Shown: piece after piece, positions 19,402 to 29,274 of the stretch
How positions within the stretch are numbered: position 1 is the stretch's first letter
How the letters are laid out: every line of letters begins with the position of its first letter
From: Paracoccaceae bacterium
GTDB lineage: Bacteria > Pseudomonadota > Alphaproteobacteria > Rhodobacterales > Rhodobacteraceae
Length of the DNA stretch: 64,000 nt
Direction: 5' to 3'
Assembly (NCBI GenBank): GCA_006226775.1
Contig: SBGD01000060.1
Coordinates: 1-64,000 of the forward strand
Translations under genes and position numbers: made by a program
The notes under the pieces: generated by a model
What the model was told of the DNA's origin: nothing
What the model saw: the letters and a program-made list of their open reading frames with translations, nothing else
Databases searched by the model: none

Positions 19402-21663
19402 ATGAGTCTCGCCAGCAAGCTTGCAGAGGAACGCCGCGCGCGCCTGGCGGCGGAGCGTCTGCTCGAACTCAAACAGGCCGAGCTTTTTGCCGCCAATCGC
19501 AAGCTTGGCCACCATGCCCGCGCGCTGAGCGAGGAGATCGTCGAGAAAAGCGCCGAGGTCGCCACCGTCCGCGACGAGAATCAGCGGGTGAAATCCGACC
19601 TGTCGCGCGCCACCCAGAACCTCGAGGTGGCCGAACGCCGGCTGAGCGAGGCGGTCGAGACCATCGAGGACGGATTCGCCTTTTTCGACAGCAACCATTG
19701 CCTGATCTTTGCCAACAACGCCTATCTCGCGGTCTTCGACGGGCTGGAAGAGGTGCAGCCGGGCGTGCCCTTCGCCCGCATCCTGCAACTGCTGACCGAG
19801 GAGGGGATCGTCGATACCGGCCCGATGGCGCCGGCGGAATGGCGCGCCTTCATGCTCGACCGCTGGCAAAGTCCGACGCCCGAGCCGGTCATAATCAGGT
19901 TGTGGAACGACATCTATGTCAAGGTGATGGACAAGCGCGGCGAGGCCGGCGACGTGGTCAGCCTTGTGCTCAACATCACCGACACGATCCGCTATGAAAA
20001 GGACCTGCGCGAGGCGCGCAACAAGGCGGAAGCGGCCAATCGCGCGAAATCCGCCTTCCTCGCCAACATGAGCCACGAGATTCGCACGCCGATGAACGGC
20101 GTGATCGGCATGGCCGAACTGCTGACCGATACCGACCTGTCCGAGGAGCAAAGGCTCTATGTCAGCACGATGAAGAACTCGGGCGAGGCGTTGCTGGTGA
20201 TCATCAACGACGTGCTCGATTACTCCAAGATCGAGGCCGACAAGCTGGAGTTGCACCCCGAGCCTTTCGACCTCGAGCGGGCGATCCACGAGATCGTCAT
20301 GCTGTTGCAGCCCCTGGCGCGCGACAAGGGCATCGAGCTGCTGGTGGACTACGACATCTTCCTGCCCACGCAATTCATCGGCGATCCGGGGCGCATCCGC
20401 CAGGTGCTGACCAATATCCTCGGCAATGCGGTGAAATTCACCCTCAAGGGCCATGTGCTGATCCGCGTCGTCGGCGTCCCGCGCGAGGATGGCAAGACCG
20501 CGGTGCATGTCACTATCGAGGACACCGGCATCGGCATCCCGGCGGACAAGCTGGCGGATGTCTTCGGCGAGTTCAACCAGGTCGAGGACGACCGCAACCG
20601 CAAGTTCGAGGGCACCGGCCTGGGGCTGGCGATCAGCAAGCGGCTGATCGGCATCATGGGCGGCCAGGTCTGGGTCGACAGCGAGGTCGGCACCGGGTCG
20701 AGCTTCGGCTTCCAGATCACCCTGCCCAGCCCGCCCGGCACCTCGGTCCGCCCGCCGGTCCTGCCGCGCAACCTGCGCCGGGCGCTGATCGTCGATGACC
20801 AGCCGGTCAACCGCCTGATCCTGGAAAAGCAGCTTCAGGTGATGCAGGTCGAGACCGTGAGCTGCGCCAATGGCCAGGAGGCGCTGGATCTCTTCGGCCG
20901 CGATCCGGCCTTCGACCTGATCCTGACCGATCACAACATGCCCGGGCTCGACGGGCTGGAACTGGCCCAGGCGCTGCACGATGCGGGCCAGGCGGTTCCG
21001 GTGATCATGCTGAGCTCCAACACCGGCTATGCCGAACAGGATCCGGCGGCCCGCCACCTGACCTGCGTGCTCCAGAAGCCGGTGCCGCGCGGCCAGCTCT
21101 TCGACACCCTGACGTCGCTGGCCGCACCCGACCCCGCGCCCCGCGCCCTCGATCCGGCGCCCGAGGTCCCCGCCCCGCCCGCCGAGGCCCGCGCCCTGCC
21201 CGCCCCGCCGAATCCCGTGCCGCCGGAGCCCGCGCCGGACGAGCCCGCGCCGGACGAGCCAGTGCCGGGCCGGATCCGGGTGCTGACCGCCGAGGACAAC
21301 AAGACCAACCAGTTCGTGTTCCGCAAGATGGTCAAGGCGCTGGACATCCACCTGCGCTTCGCCGGCAACGGGATCGAGGCGGTCGCGGCCTACCAGGAGT
21401 TCCGGCCCGACGTGATCTTCATGGACATCTCGATGCCCGAGATGGATGGCAAGGAGGCCACCGCCGAGATCCGCCGGATCGAGGCTTCGACCGGCGCGCA
21501 TGTGCCGATCATCGCCTGCACCGCCCATGCGATGACCGGCGACCGCGAGGCGCTTCTGGCCGCCGGGCTTGACGATTACATGACGAAACCGCTCAAACGC
21601 GCCGCGATCGAGGACATGCTGACCCGCCACGCCCCGCGCCCCTCGGTGGAGCGGGCCGGATGA
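19402..21663 (+). CDS. Hybrid sensor histidine kinase with PAS and two receiver domains
   Basis: The 753-residue protein has no clear membrane helix, so it is probably cytoplasmic. It starts with a coiled coil (about 1-95), then a PAS domain (about 95-205), a HisKA domain with phospho-accepting His225 ([11 protein letters not shown]), and a HATPase domain ([10 protein letters not shown]). The first receiver has Asp510 (ILTDHNMPG) and the second Asp675 ([11 protein letters not shown]), joined by a Pro/Ala-rich linker. No histidine phosphotransfer domain is seen, so phosphate would pass to a separate protein. ATG 19402 is preceded by a weak ribosome site (CAGGGAATTC). The partner and signal are unknown. 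Confidence 0.93.
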   Translation: MSLASKLAEERRARLAAERLLELKQAELFAANRKLGHHARALSEEIVEKSAEVATVRDENQRVKSDLSRATQNLEVAERRLSEAVETIEDGFAFFDSNHCLIFANNAYLAVFDGLEEVQPGVPFARILQLLTEEGIVDTGPMAPAEWRAFMLDRWQSPTPEPVIIRLWNDIYVKVMDKRGEAGDVVSLVLNITDTIRYEKDLREARNKAEAANRAKSAFLANMSHEIRTPMNGVIGMAELLTDTDLSEEQRLYVSTMKNSGEALLVIINDVLDYSKIEADKLELHPEPFDLERAIHEIVMLLQPLARDKGIELLVDYDIFLPTQFIGDPGRIRQVLTNILGNAVKFTLKGHVLIRVVGVPREDGKTAVHVTIEDTGIGIPADKLADVFGEFNQVEDDRNRKFEGTGLGLAISKRLIGIMGGQVWVDSEVGTGSSFGFQITLPSPPGTSVRPPVLPRNLRRALIVDDQPVNRLILEKQLQVMQVETVSCANGQEALDLFGRDPAFDLILTDHNMPGLDGLELAQALHDAGQAVPVIMLSSNTGYAEQDPAARHLTCVLQKPVPRGQLFDTLTSLAAPDPAPRALDPAPEVPAPPAEARALPAPPNPVPPEPAPDEPAPDEPVPGRIRVLTAEDNKTNQFVFRKMVKALDIHLRFAGNGIEAVAAYQEFRPDVIFMDISMPEMDGKEATAEIRRIEASTGAHVPIIACTAHAMTGDREALLAAGLDDYMTKPLKRAAIEDMLTRHAPRPSVERAG

Positions 21664-21718
21664 GGCGCGGGTCGCGGCACGGGCCCCACTCACCGTGGAC
21701 GGGGCATCTTTTCCGACG

Positions 21719-21784
21719 TCATCCCGGACTTGATCCGGGATCTCATGGTCTCTTCCCGGAGATCCCGGATCAAGTCCGGGATGA
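21719..21784. repeat. Long inverted repeat (REP-like element, copy 1)
   Basis: Perfect 26-base arms (21719-21744 and 21759-21784) are separated by 14 bases. Each arm carries the ATCCCGGACTTGATCCGGG core that is widespread in alphaproteobacterial intergenic regions. A diverged copy is at 25799-25860. The element lies between the convergent kinase and yaaA genes and would form a very stable RNA hairpin. Confidence 0.85.
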
Positions 21785-21812
21785 GGGGAGCGATGTGTCG
21801 CTCCTGCGCCGA

Positions 21813-22583
21813 TCAGTCCCGCGCGTCGTGCAGAAACGCCGGGCGATCCGGTTCCGAGAGGTCCGCGCAATGGCGATAGCCGCCCAGGTCGAAGCCGAGG
21901 ATGTCCTCCGGCGCGCTCAGCCGGTTCTGCACCACGTAGCGCGCCATCGCCCCGCGCGCCTTCTTGGCAAAGAAGCTGATGATCTTCGGCTGGCCACCCT
22001 TCATGTCGAAAAACTGCGGCGTCACCACCTTCAGCTTCAGCGCCTTGAGATCCACCGCGCCGAAATATTCCTGGCTGGCGCAATTGACCAGCACCCCGGC
22101 GCCCACCGCCTCGGCCTGGGCGTTCAGCGCCTTGGAAATCTGGTCGCGCCAGTAGTGATAGAGGTTGCTTCCCCGCCGGGTCTTCAGCCGCGAGCCCATT
22201 TCCAGCCGGTAGGGCTGGATCGCGTCCATCGGGCGCAGCAGACCGTAAAGCCCCGAAAGGATCCGCAGGTGATCCTGCGCATAGCGCAGCTCATCCGCAT
22301 CCAGCGACCGCGCCTCCAGCCCCAGGTAGGTGTCGCCGGCAAAGCCGAAGAGCGCCGGGCGCGTGGCCTCGGCCCCGGGCGTCTCGGCGAAATCGCGGAA
22401 CCGGTCGCGGTTGAGCCGCGCCAGGTCGTCGCTGAGATCCATCAGCCCCTTGAGATCGCGCAGGGTCAGGTTGCGCGCGGTCCGCGCCAGCCGCACCGCA
22501 TCGGCCTGCATGGCAGGCTCCGTCGTCTCGCCCGGCGCCTCGGACCAGTCCAGCCGTTTGGCCGGGGAAATCACCACAAGCAT
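21813..22583 (-). CDS. yaaA: Peroxide stress protein YaaA
   Basis: YaaA family proteins lower free intracellular iron and protect DNA and protein during peroxide stress. The 256-residue length and the segments MLVVISPAKRLDW, LFGFAGDTYLGLEA, LSGLYGLLRPMDAIQPYRLEMG and KARGAMARY are typical. ATG 22583 has GGAGG six bases upstream. It lies 23 bases downstream of recQ on the same strand, so the two are probably co-transcribed and linked to oxidative DNA damage. Confidence 0.94.
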   Translation of the reverse strand: MLVVISPAKRLDWSEAPGETTEPAMQADAVRLARTARNLTLRDLKGLMDLSDDLARLNRDRFRDFAETPGAEATRPALFGFAGDTYLGLEARSLDADELRYAQDHLRILSGLYGLLRPMDAIQPYRLEMGSRLKTRRGSNLYHYWRDQISKALNAQAEAVGAGVLVNCASQEYFGAVDLKALKLKVVTPQFFDMKGGQPKIISFFAKKARGAMARYVVQNRLSAPEDILGFDLGGYRHCADLSEPDRPAFLHDARD

Positions 22584-22606
22584 CGCATTCCTCCGTTTCC
22601 CCGGAT

Positions 22607-24652
22607 CTAGGACGCCGCGCGCAGAACGTCCAGAAAGGCCGCGCCGAAACGTTCGGTCCGGCGCTCGCCGAGGATCTGCTCCAACTCCTCGGGCACCGCA
22701 GGCCGCCGCTCGGCCACCTTGGCCAGCAGCGAGGCGGAGCAGGACAGCGGCTTTTCGGTGCCGCATTCGCCCCGCGCCAGATCGGCCTGCACCTGCATCA
22801 GCCGGTCATAAAGCGCGCCCGCGTCGCGGCCCGCCAGCTTGCGGCGGGTGGGGTGCATCTCTTCGCCGGCGCCGGTGATCACCGAGAGGAACTCGGCGCC
22901 GTAGCTGTCCAGCTTCTTGGCGCCGACGCCGTTGATCCGCGCCATCTCGTCGAGGCTGGCGGGCCGGGTCTCGGCCATCTCGATCAGGGTGCGGTCGTTG
23001 AAGATGATATAGGCCGGCACGCTTGCCGCCTCGGCCAGCGCGCGGCGCTTGGCCTTGAGCGCCGACAGCAGCGGCGCGTCCTCCTCGTTGACCATCGCCT
23101 TGACGGCGGGGCGGCGTTTGGCCTGGGCCTTGGCGATGCTGTCGCGGCGCAGGGTGATGCCGGCCTCGCCGCGCAGGATGGGCCGGGCGGCCTCGGTCAT
23201 GCGCAGCGCGCCGTGGCGTTCGGGGTCGGGGCGCATCAGGTCGTGGCCCATCATCTGGCGGAACACCGCCTGCCAGCCGCGCTTGTCGAACTCGCGCCCC
23301 ACGCCGAAGGTGGGCAGTTGGTCGTGGCCCTTGGCACGCACCTTGTCGGTCGCATTGCCCATGACGATGTCGATCAGGTGCCCCGCACCGAACCATTCGC
23401 CGGTGCGCAGCGCCGCCGAGAGCGCCTTGCGCACGGCCTCGGTGCCGTCGAAGGTCTCGACCGGGCTCTGGCAAAGGTCGCAATGACCGCAGGGCTCAGC
23501 GTCTTCGCCGAAATAGCCCAGCAGCGTCTTGCGGCGACACTCCAGCGCTTCGGCCAGCCCCAGAAGCGCGTTGAGCCGCCCATGATCGGCGGCGCGGCGT
23601 TCGGGCGGGGCGAGGCCCTCGTCGATCTGGGTGCGGCGCAGGCGGATGTCGTCGGGGCCGAAGAGGGTGAGCGTCTCGGCAGGCCCGCCATCGCGCCCGG
23701 CGCGGCCGATCTCCTGGTAATAGGCCTCGATCGACTTGGGCAGGTCGGCATGGGCGACCCAGCGGATGTCGGGCTTGTCGACCCCCATGCCGAAGGCCAC
23801 GGTGGCCACGACGATCAGCCCGTCCTCGCGCGCAAACCGCGTCTCGACGATGCGACGGTCTTCGGCGTCCATGCCGCCATGGTAGAAACAGGCACTGTGG
23901 CCGTCGTCGGAGAGCGCGCGGGCGAGCCCTTCGGTCTTGGCGCGGGTGCCGCAATAGACGATGCCGGACTGGCCGCGCCGCGCGGCGGCGAAATCGAGGA
24001 TCTGGCGGCGCGGCCCGTCCTTGGGCTGAAAGGCGAGGTGGATGTTGGGCCGGTCGAAACCGCGCAGGAAGTGCGCGGGCTCGACCCCGTCGAACAGGCG
24101 GGTGACGATCTCGTCCTGGGTCTCGCGGTCGGCGGTGGCGGTGAAGGCGGAAAGCGGCACGCCCAGATCGCGGCGCAATTCTCCGATCCGAAGGTAATCG
24201 GGGCGGAAATCATGGCCCCATTGGCTGACGCAATGGGCCTCGTCGACGGCAATGGCGGAGACGCCGATCCGGCGCAGCATCTGCAGGGTGCCGCCGGCGG
24301 CAAGCCGTTCGGGCGCGAGGTAGAGCAGCTTCAGCGTGCCGGCCTCCAGCCCCTGCCAGACCGCCTCGGTCTCCTCCGGCGTATTGCCCGAGGTCAGCGC
24401 CCCGGCCTCGACCCCGGCCTCGCGCAAGCCACGCACCTGGTCGCGCATCAGGGCGATCAGCGGCGAGATCACCACCGTCACCCCGGCGCGCATCAAGGCC
24501 GGAAGCTGGAAACACAGCGATTTGCCGCCCCCCGTGGGCATGATCGCCAGCACGTTGTCGCCACGCGCCACGGCTTCGGCGATCTCACCCTGACCGGGGC
24601 GGAAACCGTCGAATCCGAACACGTCCCGCAAAAGCGTGGCGGCATCGTCCAT
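22607..24652 (-). CDS. recQ: ATP-dependent DNA helicase RecQ
   Basis: RecQ is a 3'-5' DNA helicase of the RecF recombination pathway. It shows Walker A TGGGKS (residues 40-45), DEAHCVSQWGHDFR (motif II and the aromatic-rich loop), and QEIGRAGRDGG (motif VI). The zinc-binding part of the RQC region is CRRKTLLGYFGED followed by CGHCDLC. A winged helix and an HRDC domain (about 520-600) follow. The 681-residue product is longer than E. coli RecQ because of a C-terminal extension that may be a second, weaker HRDC-like segment. The start lies near AAGAC with only a weak ribosome site. Confidence 0.95.
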   Translation of the reverse strand: MDDAATLLRDVFGFDGFRPGQGEIAEAVARGDNVLAIMPTGGGKSLCFQLPALMRAGVTVVISPLIALMRDQVRGLREAGVEAGALTSGNTPEETEAVWQGLEAGTLKLLYLAPERLAAGGTLQMLRRIGVSAIAVDEAHCVSQWGHDFRPDYLRIGELRRDLGVPLSAFTATADRETQDEIVTRLFDGVEPAHFLRGFDRPNIHLAFQPKDGPRRQILDFAAARRGQSGIVYCGTRAKTEGLARALSDDGHSACFYHGGMDAEDRRIVETRFAREDGLIVVATVAFGMGVDKPDIRWVAHADLPKSIEAYYQEIGRAGRDGGPAETLTLFGPDDIRLRRTQIDEGLAPPERRAADHGRLNALLGLAEALECRRKTLLGYFGEDAEPCGHCDLCQSPVETFDGTEAVRKALSAALRTGEWFGAGHLIDIVMGNATDKVRAKGHDQLPTFGVGREFDKRGWQAVFRQMMGHDLMRPDPERHGALRMTEAARPILRGEAGITLRRDSIAKAQAKRRPAVKAMVNEEDAPLLSALKAKRRALAEAASVPAYIIFNDRTLIEMAETRPASLDEMARINGVGAKKLDSYGAEFLSVITGAGEEMHPTRRKLAGRDAGALYDRLMQVQADLARGECGTEKPLSCSASLLAKVAERRPAVPEELEQILGERRTERFGAAFLDVLRAAS

Positions 24653-24744
24653 GGGGCAAGACCTGCAAGATTTGTTTCAAACTGCTCTTACAGAACCAAT
24701 CTCACATTGAGATTCGGTGAACAAGGGCCGCAAGCGGGCGAACC

Positions 24745-24786
24745 CCGATCTGTTGACAGATCGGCACCGATCCATTGATGGATCGG
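24745..24786. repeat. Paired palindromes between yggT and recQ
   Basis: The palindromes are CCGATCTGTTGACAGATCGG (24745-24764) and CCGATCCATTGATGGATCGG (24767-24786), each with 9-bp arms. They start 6 bases past the yggT stop (minus strand) and lie before the recQ promoter. Terminator function for yggT is likely. Confidence 0.75.
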
Positions 24787-24792
24787 GCCGGC

Positions 24793-25080
24793 TCAGATCA
24801 GGCCGAAAAGCTCGGGCAGGATGAAATCGCGCAGCGAAATCAGCACGATGAAGGCCACCAGCGGCGCAAGATCCAGCGGCCGGGTGTCGGGCAGGATATT
24901 GCGGATCGGGCGATAGATCGGCTCCAGCAGCCGGTTCAGCCCGTACCAGACCTGGGCGACGAATTGCTGCCCCAGGTTCAGCACCTGGAAATTGATCAGC
25001 CAACTCATGATGATGTGGATGATCATGATAAAGAACGCCACATCGAGGATCAGCTTGATCGGCCCGTAAATCGCATACAT
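24793..25080 (-). CDS. YggT family membrane protein
   Basis: A 95-residue inner-membrane protein with two hydrophobic segments (about 7-27 and 68-90). They frame the conserved loop with LEPIYRPIRNILP, the hallmark of the YggT family. Homologues are linked to osmotic tolerance and to cell-division or membrane-protein functions, but the role is not settled. The start is ATG 25080. A longer open frame upstream has no matching family sequence. Confidence 0.92.
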   Translation of the reverse strand: MYAIYGPIKLILDVAFFIMIIHIIMSWLINFQVLNLGQQFVAQVWYGLNRLLEPIYRPIRNILPDTRPLDLAPLVAFIVLISLRDFILPELFGLI

Positions 25081-25199
25081 CTGGTCTTGTCTCCTTGGTC
25101 GCAGCCTAGGTAAGCGCGGCGGGGCCAAAGGACAAGTGCCGCTGCGTCACGGTTGCGGATGCCGCAGCGCGGCGCGAGATACCCGCCAGGAGGTGCGTC

Positions 25200-25736
25200 A
25201 TGTATCCGTTTATCCGAATGGCCAATGAAGTCCGGCGGTTCCGCAAGGCCGCGCCGCTGCCGCTGAGCGGCACCCATGTGTCGCATCACCGCTGCTGGCC
25301 CTGGGACATCGACCTGTGGATGGAGCTGAACAATGGCCGCACGCTGACGCTCTATGACCTTGGCCGCATCCCGATGGCGCAGCGGATCGGGCTGATTGCC
25401 GCCATCCGCCGCCGCGGCTGGGGGCTGACGGTGGCCGGTTCCTGCGTGCGCTACCGCCGCCGCATCCACACCTTCGAGCGCTTCGAGATGCGCTCGCGCG
25501 CGGTGGGGGCCGACCAGCGGTTCCTCTATCTCGAACAGTCGATCTGGAAGCAGAGCGGCGAATGCGCCAACCACGCGATGTACCGCACCGCCGTCACCGG
25601 GCCGAACGGCATCGTGCCCCCGGCAGAGGTCGCCGCCGAGATGGGCCACCCCGAGTTGCCGGAACTGCCCGAGCATTTCAAGGCATGGATCGCCGCCGAG
25701 GACAAGCGTCCCTGGCCGCCGATGGCCGATGCCTGA
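25200..25736 (+). CDS. Acyl-CoA thioesterase-like hotdog protein
   Basis: The 178-residue protein looks like a THEM6/4HBT_2-type hotdog thioesterase, which hydrolyses acyl-CoA. Supporting segments are HRCWPWDIDLWMELNNGRTLTLYDLGR, where the Asp/Asn near the hotdog helix is typical, and FLYLEQSIW in the sheet. AGGAGG lies 6 bases before ATG 25200. It is monocistronic, divergent from yggT. The substrate is unknown. Confidence 0.82.
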   Translation: MYPFIRMANEVRRFRKAAPLPLSGTHVSHHRCWPWDIDLWMELNNGRTLTLYDLGRIPMAQRIGLIAAIRRRGWGLTVAGSCVRYRRRIHTFERFEMRSRAVGADQRFLYLEQSIWKQSGECANHAMYRTAVTGPNGIVPPAEVAAEMGHPELPELPEHFKAWIAAEDKRPWPPMADA

Positions 25737-25798
25737 AAGCGGCGCCTGAACCGCACTTTTGAGCCGAAGCACCCCGCCGCCCCACCGCGCCTGCGCAG

Positions 25799-25860
25799 TC
25801 CCGGACTTGCTCCGGGACCTCATCGCCCGCCGACCGGGAGGCCCCGGAGCAGGTCCGGGG
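25799..25860. repeat. Long inverted repeat (REP-like element, copy 2)
   Basis: Arms at 25799-25821 and 25838-25860 are 23 bases long with three mismatches. They carry CCCGGACTTGCTCCGGGAC, a diverged form of the core in copy 1 at 21719-21784. It lies between the thioesterase gene and the MFS gene and probably ends the first transcript. Confidence 0.75.
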
Positions 25861-25896
25861 CGCGGGGAGACTTGCGCGGCCTCGGCCAACAAGGGC

Positions 25897-25925
25897 TTGC
25901 ACCCCGGGCCGGGAACAGGCTCTAA
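25897..25925 (+). promoter_or_regulatory. Candidate sigma-70 promoter of the MFS gene
   Basis: TTGCAC (25897-25902), a 17-base spacer and CTCTAA (25920-25925) lie 22 bases before ATG 25948. The context AAGGGCTTGCACC is nearly repeated at 29177-29189 before the VUT transporter. The -10 match is weak. Confidence 0.4.
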
Positions 25926-25947
25926 CCCCGGCAAACGGGGGATCGAC

Positions 25948-27303
25948 ATGGACGCAACACGGCGCAAACGCATCTGGGGCTGGTTCTTCTTCGACTGGGC
26001 CAGCCAGCCGTTCAACACCCTGCTGCTGACCTTCGTCTTCGCACCCTACGTCAAGGAACTGGTGGGCGACGGCAGCACCGCGCAGGCGGCCTGGGGCTAT
26101 GGCATCGGCGCCGCGGGGCTGGTGATCGCCCTGCTGGCGCCGGTGCTGGGGGCCTTGGCCGATACCTCGGGGCAGCGGATGCGCTTCATCTGGGTCTTCT
26201 CGGCGATGTACGTGGCCGGGTCGGCGGCGCTCTGGCTGGCGGCGCCGGGAGAGTTCAACCTGATCCTCATCCTGCTGAGCTTCGCCATCGGGCTGATCGG
26301 CATGGAGTTCGCCACGATCTTCACCAATTCCATGCTGCCGGATCTGGGCACCCGCGAGGAAATCGGGAGGATCTCGGGCAATGGCTGGGCCTTCGGCTAT
26401 TGCGGCGGGCTGGTGGCGCTGGTCATCATGCTGCTGCTCTTTGCCGAAAGTGCCGCCACCGGCACAACCCTGATCGGCATTCCGCCGATCCTCGGGCTGG
26501 ACGCGGCGGCGCGCGAAGGCACGCGGGCGGTCGGGCCACTGACCGCGCTGTGGTACGTGGTCTTCATGGTGCCCTTTTTCCTCTGGGTGCGCGACCCCAA
26601 GCCTGCCGTCACCGCGCCCGGTGCGCTGCACCGCGCGCTGAGCGACCTCAAGGCCACGATCCGCCGCCTGCCGCGCTCGCCCTCGCTTTTTGCCTACCTG
26701 GCAAGCTCGATGTTCTACCGCGATGCGCTCAACGGCATGTATGTCTTCGGCGGCATCTACGCGGCGGGCGTACTGGGCTGGAGCGTGGTGGACGTCGGCA
26801 TCTTCGGCATCCTGGCGATCATCTCGGGCGCGGTCTTTGCCTTTCTCGGCGGCATCTGGGATGCGCGCTTCGGGCCGAAACCGGTGATCGCGGCGGCGAT
26901 CCTGGCGCTGACCTTCGCGGCGGTCTCGACCGTCCTGGTCTCGCCCACATCGCTCTACGGCGTGGCGCTGGCCGAAGGCTCCGCGCTGCCTGACATCGCC
27001 TTCTACGCGATCGGCGCGGTGATCGGCGCGGCGGGCGGGGTGATCCAGTCGGCCAGCCGCACCATGATGGTCCGCCAGGCCAATCCGGCGCGCATGACCG
27101 AGGCTTTCGGGCTCTATGCGCTGGCCGGCAAGGCCACCTCCTTCATCGCGCCCCTGTCGATCGGCGTCGTGACCCAGATCACCGGGTCGCAACAATTGGG
27201 CGTGACCCCGCTGATCGCCCTTTTCCTGATCGGGCTTTTGTTGCTACGCTGGGTAAAACCCGAGGGAGACCGAGCAGAATGGTCCGACACCCCATCCGAC
27301 TGA
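25948..27303 (+). CDS. MFS transporter, UMF1/Atg22-like family
   Basis: A 451-residue inner-membrane protein with about 12 transmembrane helices. The N-terminal WGWFFFDWASQPFNTLLLTFVFAPY segment, with Asp-Trp-Ala-Ser before the first helix, is diagnostic of the UMF1 family related to vacuolar Atg22 amino acid exporters. ATG 25948 fits the family start. The gene overlaps mepA by 25 bases, so the two are co-translated. The substrate cannot be told from sequence; a link to envelope recycling is only suggested by its neighbour. Confidence 0.9.
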   Translation: MDATRRKRIWGWFFFDWASQPFNTLLLTFVFAPYVKELVGDGSTAQAAWGYGIGAAGLVIALLAPVLGALADTSGQRMRFIWVFSAMYVAGSAALWLAAPGEFNLILILLSFAIGLIGMEFATIFTNSMLPDLGTREEIGRISGNGWAFGYCGGLVALVIMLLLFAESAATGTTLIGIPPILGLDAAAREGTRAVGPLTALWYVVFMVPFFLWVRDPKPAVTAPGALHRALSDLKATIRRLPRSPSLFAYLASSMFYRDALNGMYVFGGIYAAGVLGWSVVDVGIFGILAIISGAVFAFLGGIWDARFGPKPVIAAAILALTFAAVSTVLVSPTSLYGVALAEGSALPDIAFYAIGAVIGAAGGVIQSASRTMMVRQANPARMTEAFGLYALAGKATSFIAPLSIGVVTQITGSQQLGVTPLIALFLIGLLLLRWVKPEGDRAEWSDTPSD

Positions 27304-28226
27304 CCGCCGCGGCGGCTCTTTGCGCCGTGCTGGCCGCCTGCGGCGGCGCGCGCACCACCCAGACCAAGGCCGCCCTGGCCCAGGCCGACCTGCCCACCAT
27401 CGGCGCCTCGATGGGGGTGCTGTCGACCAAGGAGGCGAAACAGCTCTTCGGGGCGAAATCCGCCGCCTCGGGCCAGTCGCCCGCGCCCTATGGCAGCTAT
27501 GCCAAGGGGTGCCTCGCCGGTGGCGCGCAACTGCCCGAGACCGGGCCGACCTGGCAGGCGATGCGCCTGTCGCGCAACCGCAACTGGGGCCACCCGGAGA
27601 CCGTCGCCTACCTGCGCGACCTTTCGGCCAAGGCGGCGCAACTGCCGGGCTGGAGCGGGCTTTACATCGGCGACATGTCCCAGCCCCGGGGCGGGCCGAT
27701 GCTGACCGGCCATGCCAGCCACCAGATCGGGCTGGATGCCGATATCTGGCTGCGCCCGGCCGAGAACCTGCAACTGTCGCGCAAGGCGCGCGAGCAATTG
27801 TCCTCGATCTCGCTGCGCCGCGCCAATGGCGCCTTCACCAACGACCAATGGACGCCGCAGCATCACGCGCTGCTGAAAGCCGCGGCCAGCGATCCGCGGG
27901 TGGCGCGGATCTTCATCTTCCCCGGCGCCAAGGTGAAGATGTGCAACGATGAAAAGGGCGACCGCGCCTGGCTGCGCAAGATCCGGCCCTGGTACGGGCA
28001 TCACTACCATTTCCACGTTCGCCTGGCCTGTCCGCGCGGCGCCACCGGCTGCGTCGACCAGGCCGCCCCGCCCGCCGGGGATGGCTGCGCCGATGCCCAG
28101 GCCTGGGTCAACAACATCCTCAACCCGCCGCCGCCCGATCCCGATGCGCCGCCGCCCAAGCCCCGGCGCGAGCTGGTGCTGGCCGACCTGCCGGCGCAAT
28201 GCGCCGGCGTGCTGACGGCACAGTAG
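27279..28226 (+). CDS. mepA: Penicillin-insensitive murein endopeptidase MepA (lipoprotein)
   Basis: MepA cuts D-alanyl-meso-diaminopimelate cross-links in peptidoglycan. It is a zinc LAS-type metallopeptidase: GHASHQIGLDADIW and WYGHHYHFHVRL supply the metal ligands. The 315-residue precursor ends its signal peptide at a lipobox (AVLAAC, Cys21 region), so it is probably a lipoprotein, unlike soluble E. coli MepA. Conserved cysteines (about 75, 223, 247, 263) likely form disulfides. The start overlaps the MFS gene, and the next gene begins 6 bases after its stop, giving a three-gene unit. Confidence 0.95.
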   Translation: MVRHPIRLTAAAALCAVLAACGGARTTQTKAALAQADLPTIGASMGVLSTKEAKQLFGAKSAASGQSPAPYGSYAKGCLAGGAQLPETGPTWQAMRLSRNRNWGHPETVAYLRDLSAKAAQLPGWSGLYIGDMSQPRGGPMLTGHASHQIGLDADIWLRPAENLQLSRKAREQLSSISLRRANGAFTNDQWTPQHHALLKAAASDPRVARIFIFPGAKVKMCNDEKGDRAWLRKIRPWYGHHYHFHVRLACPRGATGCVDQAAPPAGDGCADAQAWVNNILNPPPPDPDAPPPKPRRELVLADLPAQCAGVLTAQ

Positions 28227-28232
28227 CCCGGC

Positions 28233-29117
28233 ATGAGACAGTTTCTCAGCGGAGCCCTGCTGGTGGCTCTGGTCGCAAGCTGCGGCATCGCGGCCGAGGA
28301 TGCGCCCGACAGGGCCCGCCACGTCCAGAGCTTCACCTGGACGATGGACGCCCCGGGCTTCGGCGGCTTCTCGGCCATCGACTTCACCGAGTCGGGCGAG
28401 GGGTTCGTCGCGATCTCGGACCGGGGTTATGTCGTCGAAGGCCGGGTGCGGCGCGAGGGCGGGCGGATCACCGGCATCGAAAGCACGCGCCCCGAGGCGA
28501 TCCGAAACACCCGCGGCCGGCCGATGACCGGCAAGGCGCGCGGCGACAGCGAGGGGCTCGCCATTGGCGCGGACGGGCGCCGCTATGTCTCGTTCGAGGG
28601 CGACCACCGGGTCTGGGTCTATCCGACGCCGGGGCGCGCGATCGCCCTGCCGCGGCATCCGGATTTCGCCGGGTTGCAGAACAATTCCGGGCTCGAGGCG
28701 CTGGCCATCGACGCGCGCGGCTGGCTTTACACCCTGCCCGAACGCTCGGGCCAGATGACCCGGCCCTTCCCGGTCTACCGCTACCGCGATGGCACCTGGG
28801 ACCAGCCCTTCGACATCCCCCGGATCGGAGGGTTTCAGCCGGTCGGCGCCGATATCGGCCCGGACGGGATGTTCTACCTGCTGGAGCGGGAGTTCTCGGG
28901 TTTCGGCTTCCGCTCACGGGTGCGGCGCTTTGCCCTGAGCCCGACCGGACTCGGGCCCGGCGAGGTGCTCTTCACCAGCCGCCTGGGCATGCATGACAAC
29001 CTCGAAGGGCTGGCGGTCAGCCGCACGCCTTCGGGCGAGATTCGCCTGACGATGATCTCGGACGACAATTTCCGCGTCTTCCAGCGCACCGAGATCGTGG
29101 AATACCTCCTGCGCTGA
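28233..29117 (+). CDS. Esterase-like activity of phytase family lipoprotein
   Basis: A 294-residue protein of the beta-propeller-like 'esterase-like activity of phytase' family. It has a lipobox (LVASC at about 13-17), then GGFSAIDF, a GDSEGLAI motif and [11 protein letters not shown], which follow the family pattern of acidic turns. Enzyme activity in this family is largely inferred, so function is tentative. It follows mepA by 6 bases. Paired palindromes begin 5 bases after its stop. Confidence 0.85.
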   Translation: MRQFLSGALLVALVASCGIAAEDAPDRARHVQSFTWTMDAPGFGGFSAIDFTESGEGFVAISDRGYVVEGRVRREGGRITGIESTRPEAIRNTRGRPMTGKARGDSEGLAIGADGRRYVSFEGDHRVWVYPTPGRAIALPRHPDFAGLQNNSGLEALAIDARGWLYTLPERSGQMTRPFPVYRYRDGTWDQPFDIPRIGGFQPVGADIGPDGMFYLLEREFSGFGFRSRVRRFALSPTGLGPGEVLFTSRLGMHDNLEGLAVSRTPSGEIRLTMISDDNFRVFQRTEIVEYLLR

Positions 29118-29122
29118 GCGGC

Positions 29123-29164
29123 CCGATCCATCGATGGATCGGCACCGATCCGTCGACGGATCGG
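29123..29164. repeat. Paired palindromes after the esterase-like gene
   Basis: Two perfect palindromes, CCGATCCATCGATGGATCGG (29123-29142) and CCGATCCGTCGACGGATCGG (29145-29164), are separated by CA. The inner arms GGATCGG and CCGATCC can also pair with each other, giving a competing central hairpin. Confidence 0.85.
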
Positions 29165-29182
29165 GCGCCCGCGACAAGGGGC

Positions 29183-29210
29183 TTGCACCGGCCCCGCGCC
29201 CTGGGATATG
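29183..29210 (+). promoter_or_regulatory. Candidate sigma-70 promoter of the VUT transporter gene
   Basis: TTGCAC (29183-29188), a 16-base spacer and GATATG (29205-29210) lie about 65 bases before ATG 29275. It follows directly after the paired palindromes. Confidence 0.4.
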
Positions 29211-29274
29211 CCCCGCCCGTCGCCGGACCCCGGCGACCAAGTCGCCGCAACCTTGCAAAAACGGGCACCAGACC

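Noticed and set aside
13808-19405. An 1865-codon open frame antisense to the alpha-2-macroglobulin gene
   Set aside because: It mirrors the coding strand of a GC-rich gene, is rich in Arg/Gly/His, has no ribosome site and shows no domain. The minus-strand frame has clear domains.
19372-22083. A 903-codon antisense open frame over the hybrid kinase
   Set aside because: Same cause. It also runs through the REP-like repeat and shows the typical spurious peptides of that repeat.
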